64,000 bases of DNA from Streptomyces sp. ADI95-17 (GCF_003846175.1 NZ_ML123044.1:1670427-1734426), one strand, 5' to 3'. Positions 24,366 to 33,582 are shown, counted from the first letter of the stretch. Numbers and translations: made by a program. The notes: a model not told the origin generated them from the sequence alone.

Positions 24366-24420
24366 CGGCGATTCCCACCCCCTGAGATCCGTTCACGCTC
24401 TCCGAGGAGAGGCCGAGGTC

Positions 24421-25551
24421 ATGCCAGCACAGTTCGTCCGCTACACGCCCGATGTCGAAGACGACGATCCACACTTCGACCAGAACCTGCGGACGGTGAT
24501 CGAGAAGACCGAGAGCTACATCGCCGAGTCGGTCGAGGCCGGCGGTACCGGACGGGCACTGCGCGACGCCCACGCCAAGGGCTACGGGCTGGTCCGGGGG
24601 GAAGTGGAGATCCTGGACGGGCTGCCACCCGAGTACGCCCAGGGGATCTACGCGACTCCGGGAACCCACGACGCGCTGATCCGCTTCTCCAACGGCTCGC
24701 CGCACGCCGGAGCCGACGCGCGGCTGGGCGCCGCCACCGGACTGGCGCTGAAGATCTTCGGCATTCCCGGCCCGACCCTGCTGGAAGACGAACCGGACAC
24801 AGGCACATTCGACTACGCCAACATCAACGGCCCGGTCTTCTTCTGCAACACGGTCGAGCACTACCTGTTCATCCAGGAGCTGTTCCTGAACGCGCCGTCC
24901 TACTTCGCCCAGGGCCGACCCGGCGCACGTCGCTTCTTCACCGATTTCGTGACCGGAAAGGGAACCCTCGACCAGAACGACTGGGCGTGGGACGAGTTCC
25001 TGGCCTTCCTGCGTCTGTCGAAAACTCCTCCGGCGAACCTGCTGCTGTCGAGCTACTGGACGATGGGCGCGGTCCGGCACGGGAAGTACATCGCCAAGGT
25101 CCGTATCACCCCCGACCCGTCCGCCGCCGCCGCGGTGGTCCGGCGGAACATCGACCCGGCCTCCGCGCAGGAGGTCTTCCGGCCGGCCCTGCAGGCCGAA
25201 CTGCTGGAGCGGCCCTACACCTTCGACATCCAGGTCCAGCTCTGCACCGATCTGGAGCGCATGCCGGTGGAGGACACCACCGTGGAGTGGCCCGAGCAGC
25301 TCTCACCGTCCACCACCGTGGCGAAACTGCGGCTGCCGCGGCAGGACATCTCCGGCCCGGAGAACCTGGAGAAGATGGACGCGTTGTCCTTCACGCCCTG
25401 GCGGGTCACCGCCGAACACGCGCCCCTCGGCAACATCATGCGGGCCCGCAAGGAGGTCTACCGGCGATCCTCCATCGAGCGCCACAAGCTCAACCAGCAG
25501 CCGCGCACGGAACCCCGCAGCGCCGACGAGGTACTCGGCCCACCCCGATGA
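24421..25551 (+). CDS. Catalase-family heme protein (short form)
   Basis: A 376-residue member of the catalase superfamily, well below the 480-700 residues of true catalases. The distal heme histidine lies in RDAHAKGYGLVRGE, with the following RFSNGSPHAGADARLGAATG segment, and the proximal Tyr in RARKEVY near residue 345, after FTPWRVTAEHAPLG. Short relatives act as peroxidases or lipid-hydroperoxide enzymes rather than efficient catalases. The ATG has GAGGAGAGG upstream. It closes the three-gene heme operon. Confidence 0.9.
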   Translation: MPAQFVRYTPDVEDDDPHFDQNLRTVIEKTESYIAESVEAGGTGRALRDAHAKGYGLVRGEVEILDGLPPEYAQGIYATPGTHDALIRFSNGSPHAGADARLGAATGLALKIFGIPGPTLLEDEPDTGTFDYANINGPVFFCNTVEHYLFIQELFLNAPSYFAQGRPGARRFFTDFVTGKGTLDQNDWAWDEFLAFLRLSKTPPANLLLSSYWTMGAVRHGKYIAKVRITPDPSAAAAVVRRNIDPASAQEVFRPALQAELLERPYTFDIQVQLCTDLERMPVEDTTVEWPEQLSPSTTVAKLRLPRQDISGPENLEKMDALSFTPWRVTAEHAPLGNIMRARKEVYRRSSIERHKLNQQPRTEPRSADEVLGPPR

Positions 25552-25578
25552 GGCCGGACGGCGGCCGGACGGCCCCCC

Positions 25579-25983
25579 TCACCCGTCCTGTTCGCCCGGG
25601 GTGTCGCAGAGGCCGCCCGGTTCGGCGGCGAGTGCCTCGTCCCGCATGCCCGGCAGGGCGTAGCCCTCGGTCTCGTCCCATGGGACGTCGAGGTCGTCCA
25701 TGTGGACGTGCCACTGTGCTCCCCCGACGGCGCGGCGCAGCTCGGTGACGGAGTCGAGCACATGGGCCGTCACCGGCAGCCACCGACCGGGGTCGCCGCC
25801 CGGCAGCTTCGTGGAACCGGCGATGATCCCGTCGTCGTCGCCCGGGCCGTACAGATACAGGCCCTCCTCGTCGTCGTACGGGAACGACTCCGCTCGCGCG
25901 GCGACCACGCGCTCGACGGCGGCCGACTCGGCGCCGGTCAGCGGCTGTGCCCGGCGGGCTGTGTAGTAGAGGGAAACACTCAT
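25579..25983 (-). CDS. Hypothetical protein
   Basis: The 134-residue acidic protein begins SVSLYYTARRAQPLT and contains AGSTKLPGGDPG and HVHMDDLDVPWDETEGYALP. It has no signal or membrane segment. Not recognised beyond a resemblance to small Streptomyces proteins of unknown function. Its start overlaps the stop of the P-loop kinase gene by 4 bp, so the two are translationally coupled and may work together. Confidence 0.75.
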   Translation of the reverse strand: MSVSLYYTARRAQPLTGAESAAVERVVAARAESFPYDDEEGLYLYGPGDDDGIIAGSTKLPGGDPGRWLPVTAHVLDSVTELRRAVGGAQWHVHMDDLDVPWDETEGYALPGMRDEALAAEPGGLCDTPGEQDG

Positions 25984-26630
25984 GGTCCGAGCCTACGGCC
26001 GGGGTCCGACATCGTCGGCCCGTCCTGCCCCAACGCCCGTTCCACGCGCCCCGCGAGGCCGTCCCAGGGGCGGCACTCGACCACCGGCAGTCCGTGCCGG
26101 GCCGCCTGGTCGGCGAGCCAGTGCGAGTACGCGGCGCTGACCTCCGCACGGTGCCGCTGTTCGCCGCTGGCGGGTTCCCGGGCGGCGTAGTTGGCGGTGA
26201 TCCGGTCCGGGTCGCCCTCGTGCAGGAACACCGCCCGCACCCGGCGACCGGCCGCCCGTCCCTCCCGGATCGCTGCCGCCGCGGCGGCCGGGGTGAGGTA
26301 GTCGCCCTCGATCACGGCGGGTACGTCGACGGTCAGGCGGTTGCGGACCACGCCCAGCACCGCGGGTTCGAGGGCCCTGGCGGTGGCGATCTGGAGGTCC
26401 AGCACCCGGTCGACGCCGAGCCGCGCCGTGTCGGTGATGCCGTCGAAGTGGTGGAGTGCGGGGTGGTGTTCGGGCGTCGTCATGGCCTCGACGGCGCTGA
26501 CGACGTCGTCGAACTCGACCACGAACCCCTTCGATTCACCTGGTTCTCCGGCCAGTTGGGCGGCCGCCCGGCTCTTGCCGACGCCCGAAGCCCCACCGAT
26601 CAGCAATATGTCCCATGATGTCGCTGTCAC
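25980..26630 (-). CDS. P-loop kinase-like ATPase
   Basis: A 216-residue soluble protein with Walker A GGASGVGKS at residues 12-20 and a VVEFDDV segment about 20 residues later that may serve as Walker B or substrate site. The middle has VPAVIEGDYLTP, as in 2-phosphoglycerate-kinase and adenylylsulfate-kinase-like small-molecule kinases. Substrate unknown. It overlaps the following gene by 4 bp. Confidence 0.82.
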   Translation of the reverse strand: MTATSWDILLIGGASGVGKSRAAAQLAGEPGESKGFVVEFDDVVSAVEAMTTPEHHPALHHFDGITDTARLGVDRVLDLQIATARALEPAVLGVVRNRLTVDVPAVIEGDYLTPAAAAAAIREGRAAGRRVRAVFLHEGDPDRITANYAAREPASGEQRHRAEVSAAYSHWLADQAARHGLPVVECRPWDGLAGRVERALGQDGPTMSDPGRRLGP

Positions 26631-26766
26631 GGGGCGAACGTATCGCGTGGGGTTGCGTGTTCGTCGTCGGCACTGGCGCTACGGTGTCCCGAGCACCGGC
26701 CCGCGCGACGGCGGAACCGACCGTACGGGCCGTGCGGAGGAAGCAAGGAGAGCGGGGAGAGCAATC

Positions 26767-27015
26767 ATGGGCGAGCCCCTGAAGACCTTCGTCGGCGGCG
26801 CCGAGGTCGACGTGCCCAACAGCATTCCGGCCATCCGTGCCGCACTGCCCGAGGAGAGACGCGAGGAGTTCGACCGCGCCATCAACGACGCGGGTGTGGG
26901 CGAGATCCAGGCGGTCATGCGGCACTGGATGCTGGAGGCCGTACCCGATCCGGAGGCCGAGAAGATCCTGGACCGACTGGCGCAGGACGAGGCCGAGAGG
27001 CGGAGCGTCGCTTGA
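26767..27015 (+). CDS. Small acidic protein, possible antitoxin
   Basis: The 82-residue protein (MGEPLKTFVGGAEVDVPNSI) is acidic and helical with a GGGGAGA ribosome site. The stop overlaps the TTG start of a small basic-type partner in the sequence TTGA. Size, composition, order and overlap fit an antitoxin of a type II module, though no DNA-binding motif is obvious; residues 20-50 (IRAALPEERREEFDRAIND) look like a partner-wrapping helix. Confidence 0.6.
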   Translation: MGEPLKTFVGGAEVDVPNSIPAIRAALPEERREEFDRAINDAGVGEIQAVMRHWMLEAVPDPEAEKILDRLAQDEAERRSVA

Positions 27016-27254
27016 GCTTCCGCATCTCCTACGCACCGCCCGCCGACGACTCCCTGGCCAAGATGCGCGACGGCGAGACCTTCCGCACCGAGATGGCGCG
27101 CACCCTGGGCCTCGACCCGTACGGACACGGCTCGTCGGCCGTCAAGAGCGAGCGCGACCGCCGCGAGGCGACCGTGGCCGGGGCGATCGTGCTCTACTAC
27201 GTGTCCGGGTCCGTCCTGATCGTCACCGTGGTGAGGCTCGTCCCACTGCCCTGA
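27012..27254 (+). CDS. Small protein, possible RelE/ParE-like toxin
   Basis: The 80-residue protein has the strand-helix-strand layout of RelE/ParE toxins: FRISYAPPADDSLAKM at the N-terminus, a central basic helix (SAVKSERDRREATV) and C-terminal strands VLYYVSGSVLIVTVVRLV. The start is TTG, overlapping the upstream gene by 4 bp. Catalytic residues cannot be assigned. It could instead be a ribonuclease-like housekeeping pair. Confidence 0.55.
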   Translation: MSFRISYAPPADDSLAKMRDGETFRTEMARTLGLDPYGHGSSAVKSERDRREATVAGAIVLYYVSGSVLIVTVVRLVPLP

Positions 27255-27273
27255 ACCGCCGGCGGCCCGACTC

Positions 27274-27615
27274 CTAGGAACCGGCCGGGACTTCGATGAT
27301 CCGGCCGTCCTTGTCCACGCTGTGGGTCCGCCAGTACACGTCCCACTTGTCGTCCACGTGCTCGGGGACCTTGCCCTTCGGGTACCGGACGTACCCCTTC
27401 GGCGGGTCCTCGTCGTCGGACACGCAGGCCGATCCGGTGGCCCCGATCGTCATGACCGGGTACTCGCCGCCGCCGCAGATCGCGTCCTGCATCGAGCAGC
27501 CCGTGGCCAGTACCGCCGTGGTCACGGCGGCCAGGGCGAGCCCCGCCGCGGAACGGCTCGCGCGACGCCCGCGCCTCGCGGACGCCGCCCGGCTGATTCG
27601 GCTGATCCCGTACAT
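27274..27615 (-). CDS. SCO0607-type small lipoprotein
   Basis: The 113-residue exported protein has a basic N-terminus (RRGRRASR), a hydrophobic stretch and lipobox LATGC near residue 40. The mature part has CGGGEYPVMTIGATGSACVSD and ends WRTHSVDKDGRIIEVP, a pattern I recall from SCO0607-family lipoproteins of unknown role. GAGGAGCAACC precedes the ATG at 27615, so I rejected an upstream start. Confidence 0.75.
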   Translation of the reverse strand: MYGISRISRAASARRGRRASRSAAGLALAAVTTAVLATGCSMQDAICGGGEYPVMTIGATGSACVSDDEDPPKGYVRYPKGKVPEHVDDKWDVYWRTHSVDKDGRIIEVPAGS

Positions 27616-27732
27616 GGTTGCTCCTCGCTGCTGACTGGTACTACCAGCCTGCCCGGAGCGCGAAACACCGATCATGAGTACGAATACTCACGTGCGGGGC
27701 GCCCGATACTCGCGCGCGCCCCGCACCCGGCC

Positions 27733-28530
27733 CTACGCCAGCTTCGCGGCCTGCGCCTCGACCACCGCGGTCGGCAGCTCGAAGTCCCCGCCACCGCCCA
27801 TCGCGGCCAGGTTCATCGAGGAGAACGAGGCGAACGAGGCGCCCTGGCGCATGGCCACGAGCTTGAACTCGACCTTCTCCCCGCCCTGCTCCATCTGAAC
27901 GGTCCAGGCGGCCGCCTCCTCGCCGCCCTTGACCTGCTCCTCGGTGATCTTGGCGACCTTCTGCTTCTCACCGGCCGCGGTGAACTCGAAGCCGCCGGCG
28001 CACTCGGTGGCCGCGGTGCGCAGCGAGGCGACCGACTCCTGGGCGCCCTTGCCGTCGTACGAACCGAGGGCCAGCTGCGTCGTCGTGATGTCGAACGCGG
28101 CCTTGAACGCCTCCTCGGCGTCCCCGCTGTCCTGCTTCGCCAGGTCGCCCTTCTTCGGCTCACTGACGACCGTGCGCTTGGTGAACGCGCCCGGCTCGCC
28201 GACCTGCGCGCCCATCAGCGCATGGGCGAACGGGGCGCAGACCGTCTTCCCGGTCTTGATGTCGTCGACGGCGATCGTGTCCTTGGCCGCGGCCTTGGAG
28301 ATCTTGTGGCCCTTGACGTCGCCCTGGGCCAGCGCGGCCTTCTCCAGCTCGGCGGCGCTCAGCGCCTTGGCCGCGGGAGCGGCGGCCGCGGACTCCTTGC
28401 CCTTGGCACCCGCCGCCTTGTCCCCCTTGTCGGAGGAACCGGAGTCCGAACCGCCGCATGCGGTGGCGAACAGGGCCAGGGACACCGCGGTGGCGGCAAC
28501 AGCGGTACGGCGTATGGCGGTGGAACGCAT
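27733..28530 (-). CDS. Lipoprotein of unknown function
   Basis: The 265-residue protein has a signal peptide ending in lipobox FATAC (Cys near 25), a Ser/Asp/Lys/Ala linker (about 26-55) and a soluble domain from about 55 to 265 with two Cys (VCAPFAHAL and ATECAGGF) that could pair. It resembles the many Streptomyces surface lipoproteins of unknown role. Two copies of a 12-bp direct repeat lie just upstream. Confidence 0.8.
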   Translation of the reverse strand: MRSTAIRRTAVAATAVSLALFATACGGSDSGSSDKGDKAAGAKGKESAAAAPAAKALSAAELEKAALAQGDVKGHKISKAAAKDTIAVDDIKTGKTVCAPFAHALMGAQVGEPGAFTKRTVVSEPKKGDLAKQDSGDAEEAFKAAFDITTTQLALGSYDGKGAQESVASLRTAATECAGGFEFTAAGEKQKVAKITEEQVKGGEEAAAWTVQMEQGGEKVEFKLVAMRQGASFASFSSMNLAAMGGGGDFELPTAVVEAQAAKLA

Positions 28531-28542
28531 TGGTCCGGTCCG

Positions 28543-28584
28543 TCTCTATGAGCAGGTGTTCGGTTTTGCTCACTCTATGAGCAG
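28543..28584. promoter_or_regulatory. 12-bp direct repeats upstream of the lipoprotein gene
   Basis: CTCTATGAGCAG occurs at 28543-28554 and 28573-28584, a 30-bp offset (about three helical turns), 13-54 bp upstream of the lipoprotein start. The spacing suits an activator or cooperative repressor. Confidence 0.45.
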
Positions 28585-28715
28585 AAATTGGTTTGATGAT
28601 CAATCAAGTCGGTCACGGGATGTGATCGTGACGGCGCTGTGATCATCCTGTGAAGGCGTCGTCCGTGGCCGCCGGGCTCCACACCGGAACCCGGCGCGGG
28701 GACACAATCGCTTCC

Positions 28716-29726
28716 ATGCAGACAGACGGAACAACCTCGGCCGTTCTCCGCTCCGTTGGCCTGACGGAGGACCGGATCGCCCGATGCGCGCCGCTCACCG
28801 GAGGCACGTTCAACACGGTCTCCCGGGTGACTCTCACCGACGGCGCCGACTGGGTGGTGAAGATACCGCCGCCCACGACCCCCGGAACCCTGATGGGCTA
28901 CGAACGCGATCTGCTGGTCAACGAGGCCACGTTCTACACCTGCGCGGCCGGCTCGGCACCGGTCCCCCGCGTCCTGCACAGCGAGCTCGACCCGGCCGCG
29001 CCGACCGGCCCGTACGTGATCATGTCGGCCTGTCCGGGGCGGCCGTGGAGCGAGTTCACCGCCGACTCGCTGCCGGCCGCGGAAGGGCGCCGGCTCCGCG
29101 AGGACCTGGGGCGGATCGTCGCCCGGCTGCACACCGTCACCAACCCGGCCGGCTTCGGCTATCCCTCCCTGGCGGTGGGCCCGTTGGCCCCGTCCTGGCG
29201 TCAGGCGTTCACCGCGATGACCGACGCCGTCCTGGACGACGCGGACACCTACCGGGCCCGGCTGCCGCGCCCGGCTGCCGGAATCCGCGCCCTGCTCGCC
29301 GCCGCGTCGCCGGTGCTCGACGACGTCGTACGACCCGCCCTGGTCCACTTCGACCTGTGGCAGGGCAACCTCCTCGTCGACGGCGGGCCCGGTGCGCGGA
29401 CCATCGGCGGGATCGTCGACGGCGAGCGGATGTTCTGGGGCGACCCGGTCGCCGACTTCGTATCGCTCGCCCTGTTCGGGAACATGGCGGAGGACGAGGA
29501 CTTCCTCGCCGGGTACGCGGACGGCGGCGGGCGGCCGGTGGAGTTCGACGCGTCGGTGCGGCTGCGGCTCGCGCTCTACCGCTGCTACCTCTACCTGATC
29601 ATGCTGGTGGAGACCGTCCCGCGCCGCGCTCCCCAGGAGGATCTGGACTGGGCGTGGACGCAGGTAGCCCCGCAGCTCGAATCGGCCCTGGCGGACGTGG
29701 AGTCGGCGCTGCGGGCGGGGGGCTGA
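28716..29726 (+). CDS. Aminoglycoside phosphotransferase-fold kinase
   Basis: The 336-residue protein has the APH/choline kinase fold: N-lobe with a glycine-containing loop (TGGTFNTVSRV) and VVKIPP lysine, catalytic Brenner motif LVHFDLWQGNLL near residue 210, and the metal-binding Asp in GGIVDGERMFWGDP where related enzymes have IDW-type motifs. Such enzymes phosphorylate small metabolites or antibiotics; specificity cannot be assigned. Start at 28716 (MQTDG) is chosen because the upstream frame is not protein-like; the ribosome site is weak. Confidence 0.85.
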   Translation: MQTDGTTSAVLRSVGLTEDRIARCAPLTGGTFNTVSRVTLTDGADWVVKIPPPTTPGTLMGYERDLLVNEATFYTCAAGSAPVPRVLHSELDPAAPTGPYVIMSACPGRPWSEFTADSLPAAEGRRLREDLGRIVARLHTVTNPAGFGYPSLAVGPLAPSWRQAFTAMTDAVLDDADTYRARLPRPAAGIRALLAAASPVLDDVVRPALVHFDLWQGNLLVDGGPGARTIGGIVDGERMFWGDPVADFVSLALFGNMAEDEDFLAGYADGGGRPVEFDASVRLRLALYRCYLYLIMLVETVPRRAPQEDLDWAWTQVAPQLESALADVESALRAGG

Positions 29727-29788
29727 GCCGCGGACCGGGTCTGAGCCGCGGGCCGGGGACTGAGTCCCCCGCCCGCCGCCCGTCGTCC

Positions 29789-31513
29789 TCAGCCGGCCAG
29801 GGCCCGCTGGGCCTCGTACAGATTGGGCGGCCACACCGCCTCCGGGGTGCCGTACGCCTCCAGCCTGGTGTGCAGATCGCCGGTGAAGTCGGGGACGTCG
29901 ATCTGGTCGAACTCCGTGACCTCGCTGATGCCGACCGTCGCGCTGTACGGGGCGAGTCCGTCGATCCGCATCAGGCCCGCCCGGCCGTTGGTGACCCGGA
30001 TGTTCCAGTGCGTGAAGCGGGCGCCGAAGAGCGGCCCCGCGCTCGCGTCGCCGCCGTGCCGCCCGTTGTTCTCGACGGTGATGTCGGTGCGGACGTCGGC
30101 GAACGGCATGCCCCGGTGCGAGTCGAACGTCCCCATCTCCATCAGCCCGCGCGACCAGACGTTGTGGCTGGACAGGCCCTCGACGTTGATGCCGTGCAGC
30201 TGCGTCCCGGCGGGCGCCGGTACGGTGCGCCGCTCGACGGTGAAGTCCTCGATCAGGTTGTCGTGCGAACCCTCGCGGCAGTAGTACGGATGGTGCGAGC
30301 CGCGGCCCGCGACCCGGGTGCGGCGCAGGGTGCAGGCGGAGGCGGCGATCAGGCCGAAGCCGTTGTCGACGTGGCGGACGGTGATGTCGTCGGCCCAGCA
30401 GTCGTACGCGCACTGGAACGCGACCCCGTTGTACCCCTTGTCGAGCAGATGCGGCGACTGCGGCGTCTCGACCGCTTCGAGCGTGAGGCCCTCGACGCCG
30501 GAGCCGGTGAGCGGGGTGACGAGGGTGGTCAGCCGCGGATCCCACTCGGGGCGGACGTCGAGCGGGAGCGGGCGCTCCAGCGTGACCCGGTGGCCGCGTA
30601 CGGAGATGACGCGGACCGGCCACTCGTAGGGGACGTACGAGGTCAGCTTGGTCTTGTCGTCCCAGTGGTACGCCTCGGGGCCGGGGCCGCCGCCCGCCAT
30701 GTGCTCCAGGAGCGTGTGGCCGTCGTCGTCGGCGAGGCGGAGCAGTACGAGTGCGCCGCGCCGCAGCCCCGTCGTGTCGTCGACGGTGATCGAGCGGTCG
30801 CCCCGGCGGGCGGGGGCGACGGTGGTCAGGGTGCGCCACTCGTCGCGCCGGTTGCCGGTCCAGCCCTCGAAGGGCCAGGCCTTCGCCCGGATCGCGTCGG
30901 TGAGCGAGGCCCAACGATCCTGCGGGCAGAGCCAGATGAGGCCGCCGGCCCAGGACCAGCTGGACTTGTCGCCGCCGTACCGGCTGCCGTACGTCCCGAT
31001 CAGCTCGGTGAGGTTCCTGGTCGCGTACAGCTTGGTGCGCCCGCTGCCCGCGCCGCGCACCACCACGTCGCTGTGGCCGATCCGGATGATGTCGTCGATC
31101 CGGTACGTGCCCTCGGGGATGAGCACCGTGCCGCCGCCGCGCTCTCCCACTGCGGCGATGGCGCGGTTGATCGCGGGGGCGGCGTCGGCGGAGCCGTCGG
31201 GCTTCGCGCCGTGGCGCCGGACGTCGACGACGAAGCCGCGGCCGGTGCGGCGGGGCAGGCGGGAGCCGCCGCGGTGGCCGGCCCGGCCGATGAACGGGAT
31301 CTGCGGGTGGGTGAACGGGGCGGCGGCGAACTCCCGCCAGAGCGGGGTGGCCGCTCGCGGGGCACCGGCCGCGGTCGCCCGGGCGGTGGCGGACGCCGGG
31401 CCGCTGCCGGCGGCGGTGGTGCCGATCGCCGTCGCGGCGACCGCCACGGCACCGGCCAGCAGCCCGCGCCTGCTGATGCTCCCCTTGTTGTTCTCGATGA
31501 ATCCGATCGCCAT
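29789..31513 (-). CDS. Tat-secreted right-handed beta-helix (pectate-lyase/GH28-like) protein
   Basis: The 574-residue protein starts MAIGFIENNKGSISRRGLL, a twin-arginine signal with hydrophobic core to about residue 45. The mature domain opens with VVDVRRHGAKPDGSADAAPAI, the entry signature of Pectate_lyase_3/GH28-type beta-helices, followed by GGGTVLIPEGTYRI and repeating parallel-strand coils rich in Asn and His. It probably cleaves or binds an extracellular polysaccharide or phage-type glycan; clear GH28 catalytic Asp pairs were not identified. Start at 31513 preferred over 31537 and 31609, as the latter lie in the operator. A near-perfect palindrome upstream suggests specific regulation. 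Confidence 0.82.
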   Translation of the reverse strand: MAIGFIENNKGSISRRGLLAGAVAVAATAIGTTAAGSGPASATARATAAGAPRAATPLWREFAAAPFTHPQIPFIGRAGHRGGSRLPRRTGRGFVVDVRRHGAKPDGSADAAPAINRAIAAVGERGGGTVLIPEGTYRIDDIIRIGHSDVVVRGAGSGRTKLYATRNLTELIGTYGSRYGGDKSSWSWAGGLIWLCPQDRWASLTDAIRAKAWPFEGWTGNRRDEWRTLTTVAPARRGDRSITVDDTTGLRRGALVLLRLADDDGHTLLEHMAGGGPGPEAYHWDDKTKLTSYVPYEWPVRVISVRGHRVTLERPLPLDVRPEWDPRLTTLVTPLTGSGVEGLTLEAVETPQSPHLLDKGYNGVAFQCAYDCWADDITVRHVDNGFGLIAASACTLRRTRVAGRGSHHPYYCREGSHDNLIEDFTVERRTVPAPAGTQLHGINVEGLSSHNVWSRGLMEMGTFDSHRGMPFADVRTDITVENNGRHGGDASAGPLFGARFTHWNIRVTNGRAGLMRIDGLAPYSATVGISEVTEFDQIDVPDFTGDLHTRLEAYGTPEAVWPPNLYEAQRALAG

Positions 31514-31535
31514 GAATCCGAGCCGCCTTTCATCC

Positions 31536-31554
31536 ATGTGAACGACGTTCATAT
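31536..31554. promoter_or_regulatory. Palindromic operator upstream of beta-helix gene
   Basis: ATGTGAACGACGTTCATAT has a perfect TGAACG-A-CGTTCA core and two further matching pairs at each edge. It ends 23 bp before the ATG at 31513, a repressor-type position. The form suits LacI- or GntR-family regulators of sugar-use genes. Confidence 0.5.
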
Positions 31555-31682
31555 CTGCGTCGGCGGCGAGCATGCCACGGCCCCCGGGCATGCCGAAAGA
31601 GGCGTGCACCGGGGAATCTTCGGGCGTTAATCCTCGGTCGGCGGTGCGGTGACGGGCGGTCGGTAATGGGCAGGCGGGCCGG

Positions 31683-32237
31683 TCAGCCGGTCCGGTCGGC
31701 CGGACGCTGGGTCAGATGCGTGAACGCGTCCAGGTTCCGCGTGGACTCGCCGCGCGACACCCGCCACTCGTACTCCTTGCGGATCGCGCTCGCGAAGCCC
31801 AGCTCCAGCAGGGTGTTGAAGGAACCGTCGGCCGCTTCGAGGACCGTGCCGAGCAGTCGGTCCAGCTCCTGCGGGGTGACCACGGAGAGCGGCAGCTTGC
31901 CGACGAGATAGATGTCGCCGAGCGGGTCGATCGCGTAACTCACGCCGAAGAGACGGAGGTTGCGCTCCAGCAGCCAGCGGTGGACCGCGGCGTCGTTCTC
32001 GTCCGGATGCCGGACGACGAAGGCGTTGAGGGAGAGCGAGTGCCTGCCGACCCGCAGCGAGCAGGTGGTGGACAGCTTGCGCGTGCCGGGCAGCTTGACG
32101 ACGTAATCGCCCGGCTCGGGGCTCTCCCATTCGAGCCCGGCGTCCTTCAGGGTCGCCTCGATGACCTGCGCGGCCCGCACCGTCGCCGCTTCGGACGGTG
32201 CCGCTCCATCGGGTACGCCATCGGGTACGTCAGCCAT
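31683..32237 (-). CDS. YbjN domain protein
   Basis: The 184-residue soluble protein belongs to the YbjN/type III secretion chaperone-like fold: helix [17 protein letters not shown], strands YVVKLPG and [16 protein letters not shown], and helix [14 protein letters not shown]. It sits immediately before mshA in Streptomyces. Function unknown; YbjN proteins are linked to stress tolerance in other bacteria. The start at 32237 overlaps the 3' end of mshA by 8 bp, so it is translated in the mshA operon. Confidence 0.85.
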   Translation of the reverse strand: MADVPDGVPDGAAPSEAATVRAAQVIEATLKDAGLEWESPEPGDYVVKLPGTRKLSTTCSLRVGRHSLSLNAFVVRHPDENDAAVHRWLLERNLRLFGVSYAIDPLGDIYLVGKLPLSVVTPQELDRLLGTVLEAADGSFNTLLELGFASAIRKEYEWRVSRGESTRNLDAFTHLTQRPADRTG

Positions 32238-33582
32238 GGTTCGAGCGTACGCGACGGCGGTGTTCGTGCATCGCGGCCGTGTACACGTCGGCCGTCGCCG
32301 ACGCCGCGGTGTCCCAGCCGAAGCCCTGGGCGTGCGCGGCGGCCGCCGCACCCATCCGGGCGACCAGCTCCGGCGCGTCGACGAACCGGGCCAGCGCCTG
32401 TGCGTACGCCTGCGGGTCGTGCCCGGGTATCAGGAAGCCGCTGACCCCGTCCCGCACCGCCACCGGCAGTCCGCCCACGGCCGCCGCGACGACGGGGGTG
32501 CCCGCCGCCTGCGCCTCAATGGCGACCAGGCCGAAGGACTCGCTGTGCGAGGGCATGACCAGCACCGAAGCGGCCCGGAACCAGTCGGCGAGCTGCTCCT
32601 GCCCGACCGGCGGCTGGAACCGTACGACGTCGGCGATGCCCAGCCGTGCCGCCAGCTTCTGCAGCCCCTCCGGCTTGGCGAGCCCGCTGCCGCTGGGGCC
32701 GCCGACGACCGGTACGACCATCCGGGAGCGCAGCGTGGGGTCGCGGTCCAGCAGGACGGCGACCGCCCGCAGCAGCACGTCCGGGGCCTTCAGCGGCTGG
32801 ATGCGGCCCGCGAAGAGCGGGATCAGGGCGTCCTTCGGCAGCCCGAGGCGCGCCCGCGCGGCGGCCCGCCCGTCGGCGGGGCTGAAGCGGTCCAGGTTGA
32901 CCCCGGGGTGGACGACGGCGACGGACCCGGGATCGGCCTCGTAGAAGCGGATCAGCTCGTCCGCCTCCCCGGTGGTGTTGGCGATCAGCCGGTCCGCCGC
33001 GCTGACGATCTGGGTCTCGCCGATGACGCGGGCCGCCGGCTCGGGGGTGTCGCCCTCCGCGAGCGCCGCGTTCTTGACCTTCGCCATGGTGTGCATGGCG
33101 TGGACGAGCGGGACGCCCCAGCGCTGGGCGGCGAGCCAGCCGACGTGGCCGGAGAGCCAGTAGTGGGAGTGGACGAGGTCGTAGTAGCCGGGGCGCTGGC
33201 CGGCCCACGCCTGCATCACGCCGTGCGTGAAGGCGCAGAGCTGGGCGGGCAGCTCCTCCTTGGCCAGACCCTCGTACGGCCCCGCGTCGACGTGCCGGAC
33301 CAGGACGCCGGGGGCCAGCTCGACCGCCGGGGGCAGCCCGCCGGTGGTGGACCGGGTGAAGATCTCGACCTCGATGTTGATCGCGGCGAGCCGCCTGGCC
33401 AGCTCCACGATGTAGACGTTCATGCCGCCCGCGTCCCCGGTGCCCGGCTGGTGCAGCGGTGAGGTGTGCACGGAGAGCATCGCGATGCGTCGGGGTTTGC
33501 GGTGGCCGCCGGGGAACGCGGCGGGGAATCTGAGGCGCGGTGCGACCCGGCTGCTGCCGAGCCGGGAGACGTACTGACTCAC
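32230..33582 (-). CDS. mshA: D-inositol-3-phosphate glycosyltransferase
   Basis: MshA makes the first committed mycothiol intermediate by moving GlcNAc from UDP-GlcNAc to inositol 3-phosphate. The 450-residue GT-B enzyme has the N-terminal glycine loop [20 protein letters not shown], the [11 protein letters not shown] segment, the C-terminal [13 protein letters not shown] and [15 protein letters not shown], and the EX7E-type motif [25 protein letters not shown] region. Length and motifs are those of actinobacterial MshA. Mycothiol is the main low-molecular-weight thiol in these organisms, relevant to the metal and peroxide genes elsewhere in the window. Confidence 0.96.
   Translation of the reverse strand: MSQYVSRLGSSRVAPRLRFPAAFPGGHRKPRRIAMLSVHTSPLHQPGTGDAGGMNVYIVELARRLAAINIEVEIFTRSTTGGLPPAVELAPGVLVRHVDAGPYEGLAKEELPAQLCAFTHGVMQAWAGQRPGYYDLVHSHYWLSGHVGWLAAQRWGVPLVHAMHTMAKVKNAALAEGDTPEPAARVIGETQIVSAADRLIANTTGEADELIRFYEADPGSVAVVHPGVNLDRFSPADGRAAARARLGLPKDALIPLFAGRIQPLKAPDVLLRAVAVLLDRDPTLRSRMVVPVVGGPSGSGLAKPEGLQKLAARLGIADVVRFQPPVGQEQLADWFRAASVLVMPSHSESFGLVAIEAQAAGTPVVAAAVGGLPVAVRDGVSGFLIPGHDPQAYAQALARFVDAPELVARMGAAAAAHAQGFGWDTAASATADVYTAAMHEHRRRVRSNHG

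Noticed and set aside
29739..29780. Repeated gagccgcggaccggg/gagccgcgggccggg words after the APH-like kinase
   Set aside because: Two short imperfect copies only; not distinguishable from background G+C-rich sequence.
28784..31630. A 948-codon rightward open frame
   Set aside because: It spans a kinase in another frame and the antisense of the beta-helix gene; composition is Arg/Gly-rich and no domain is visible.
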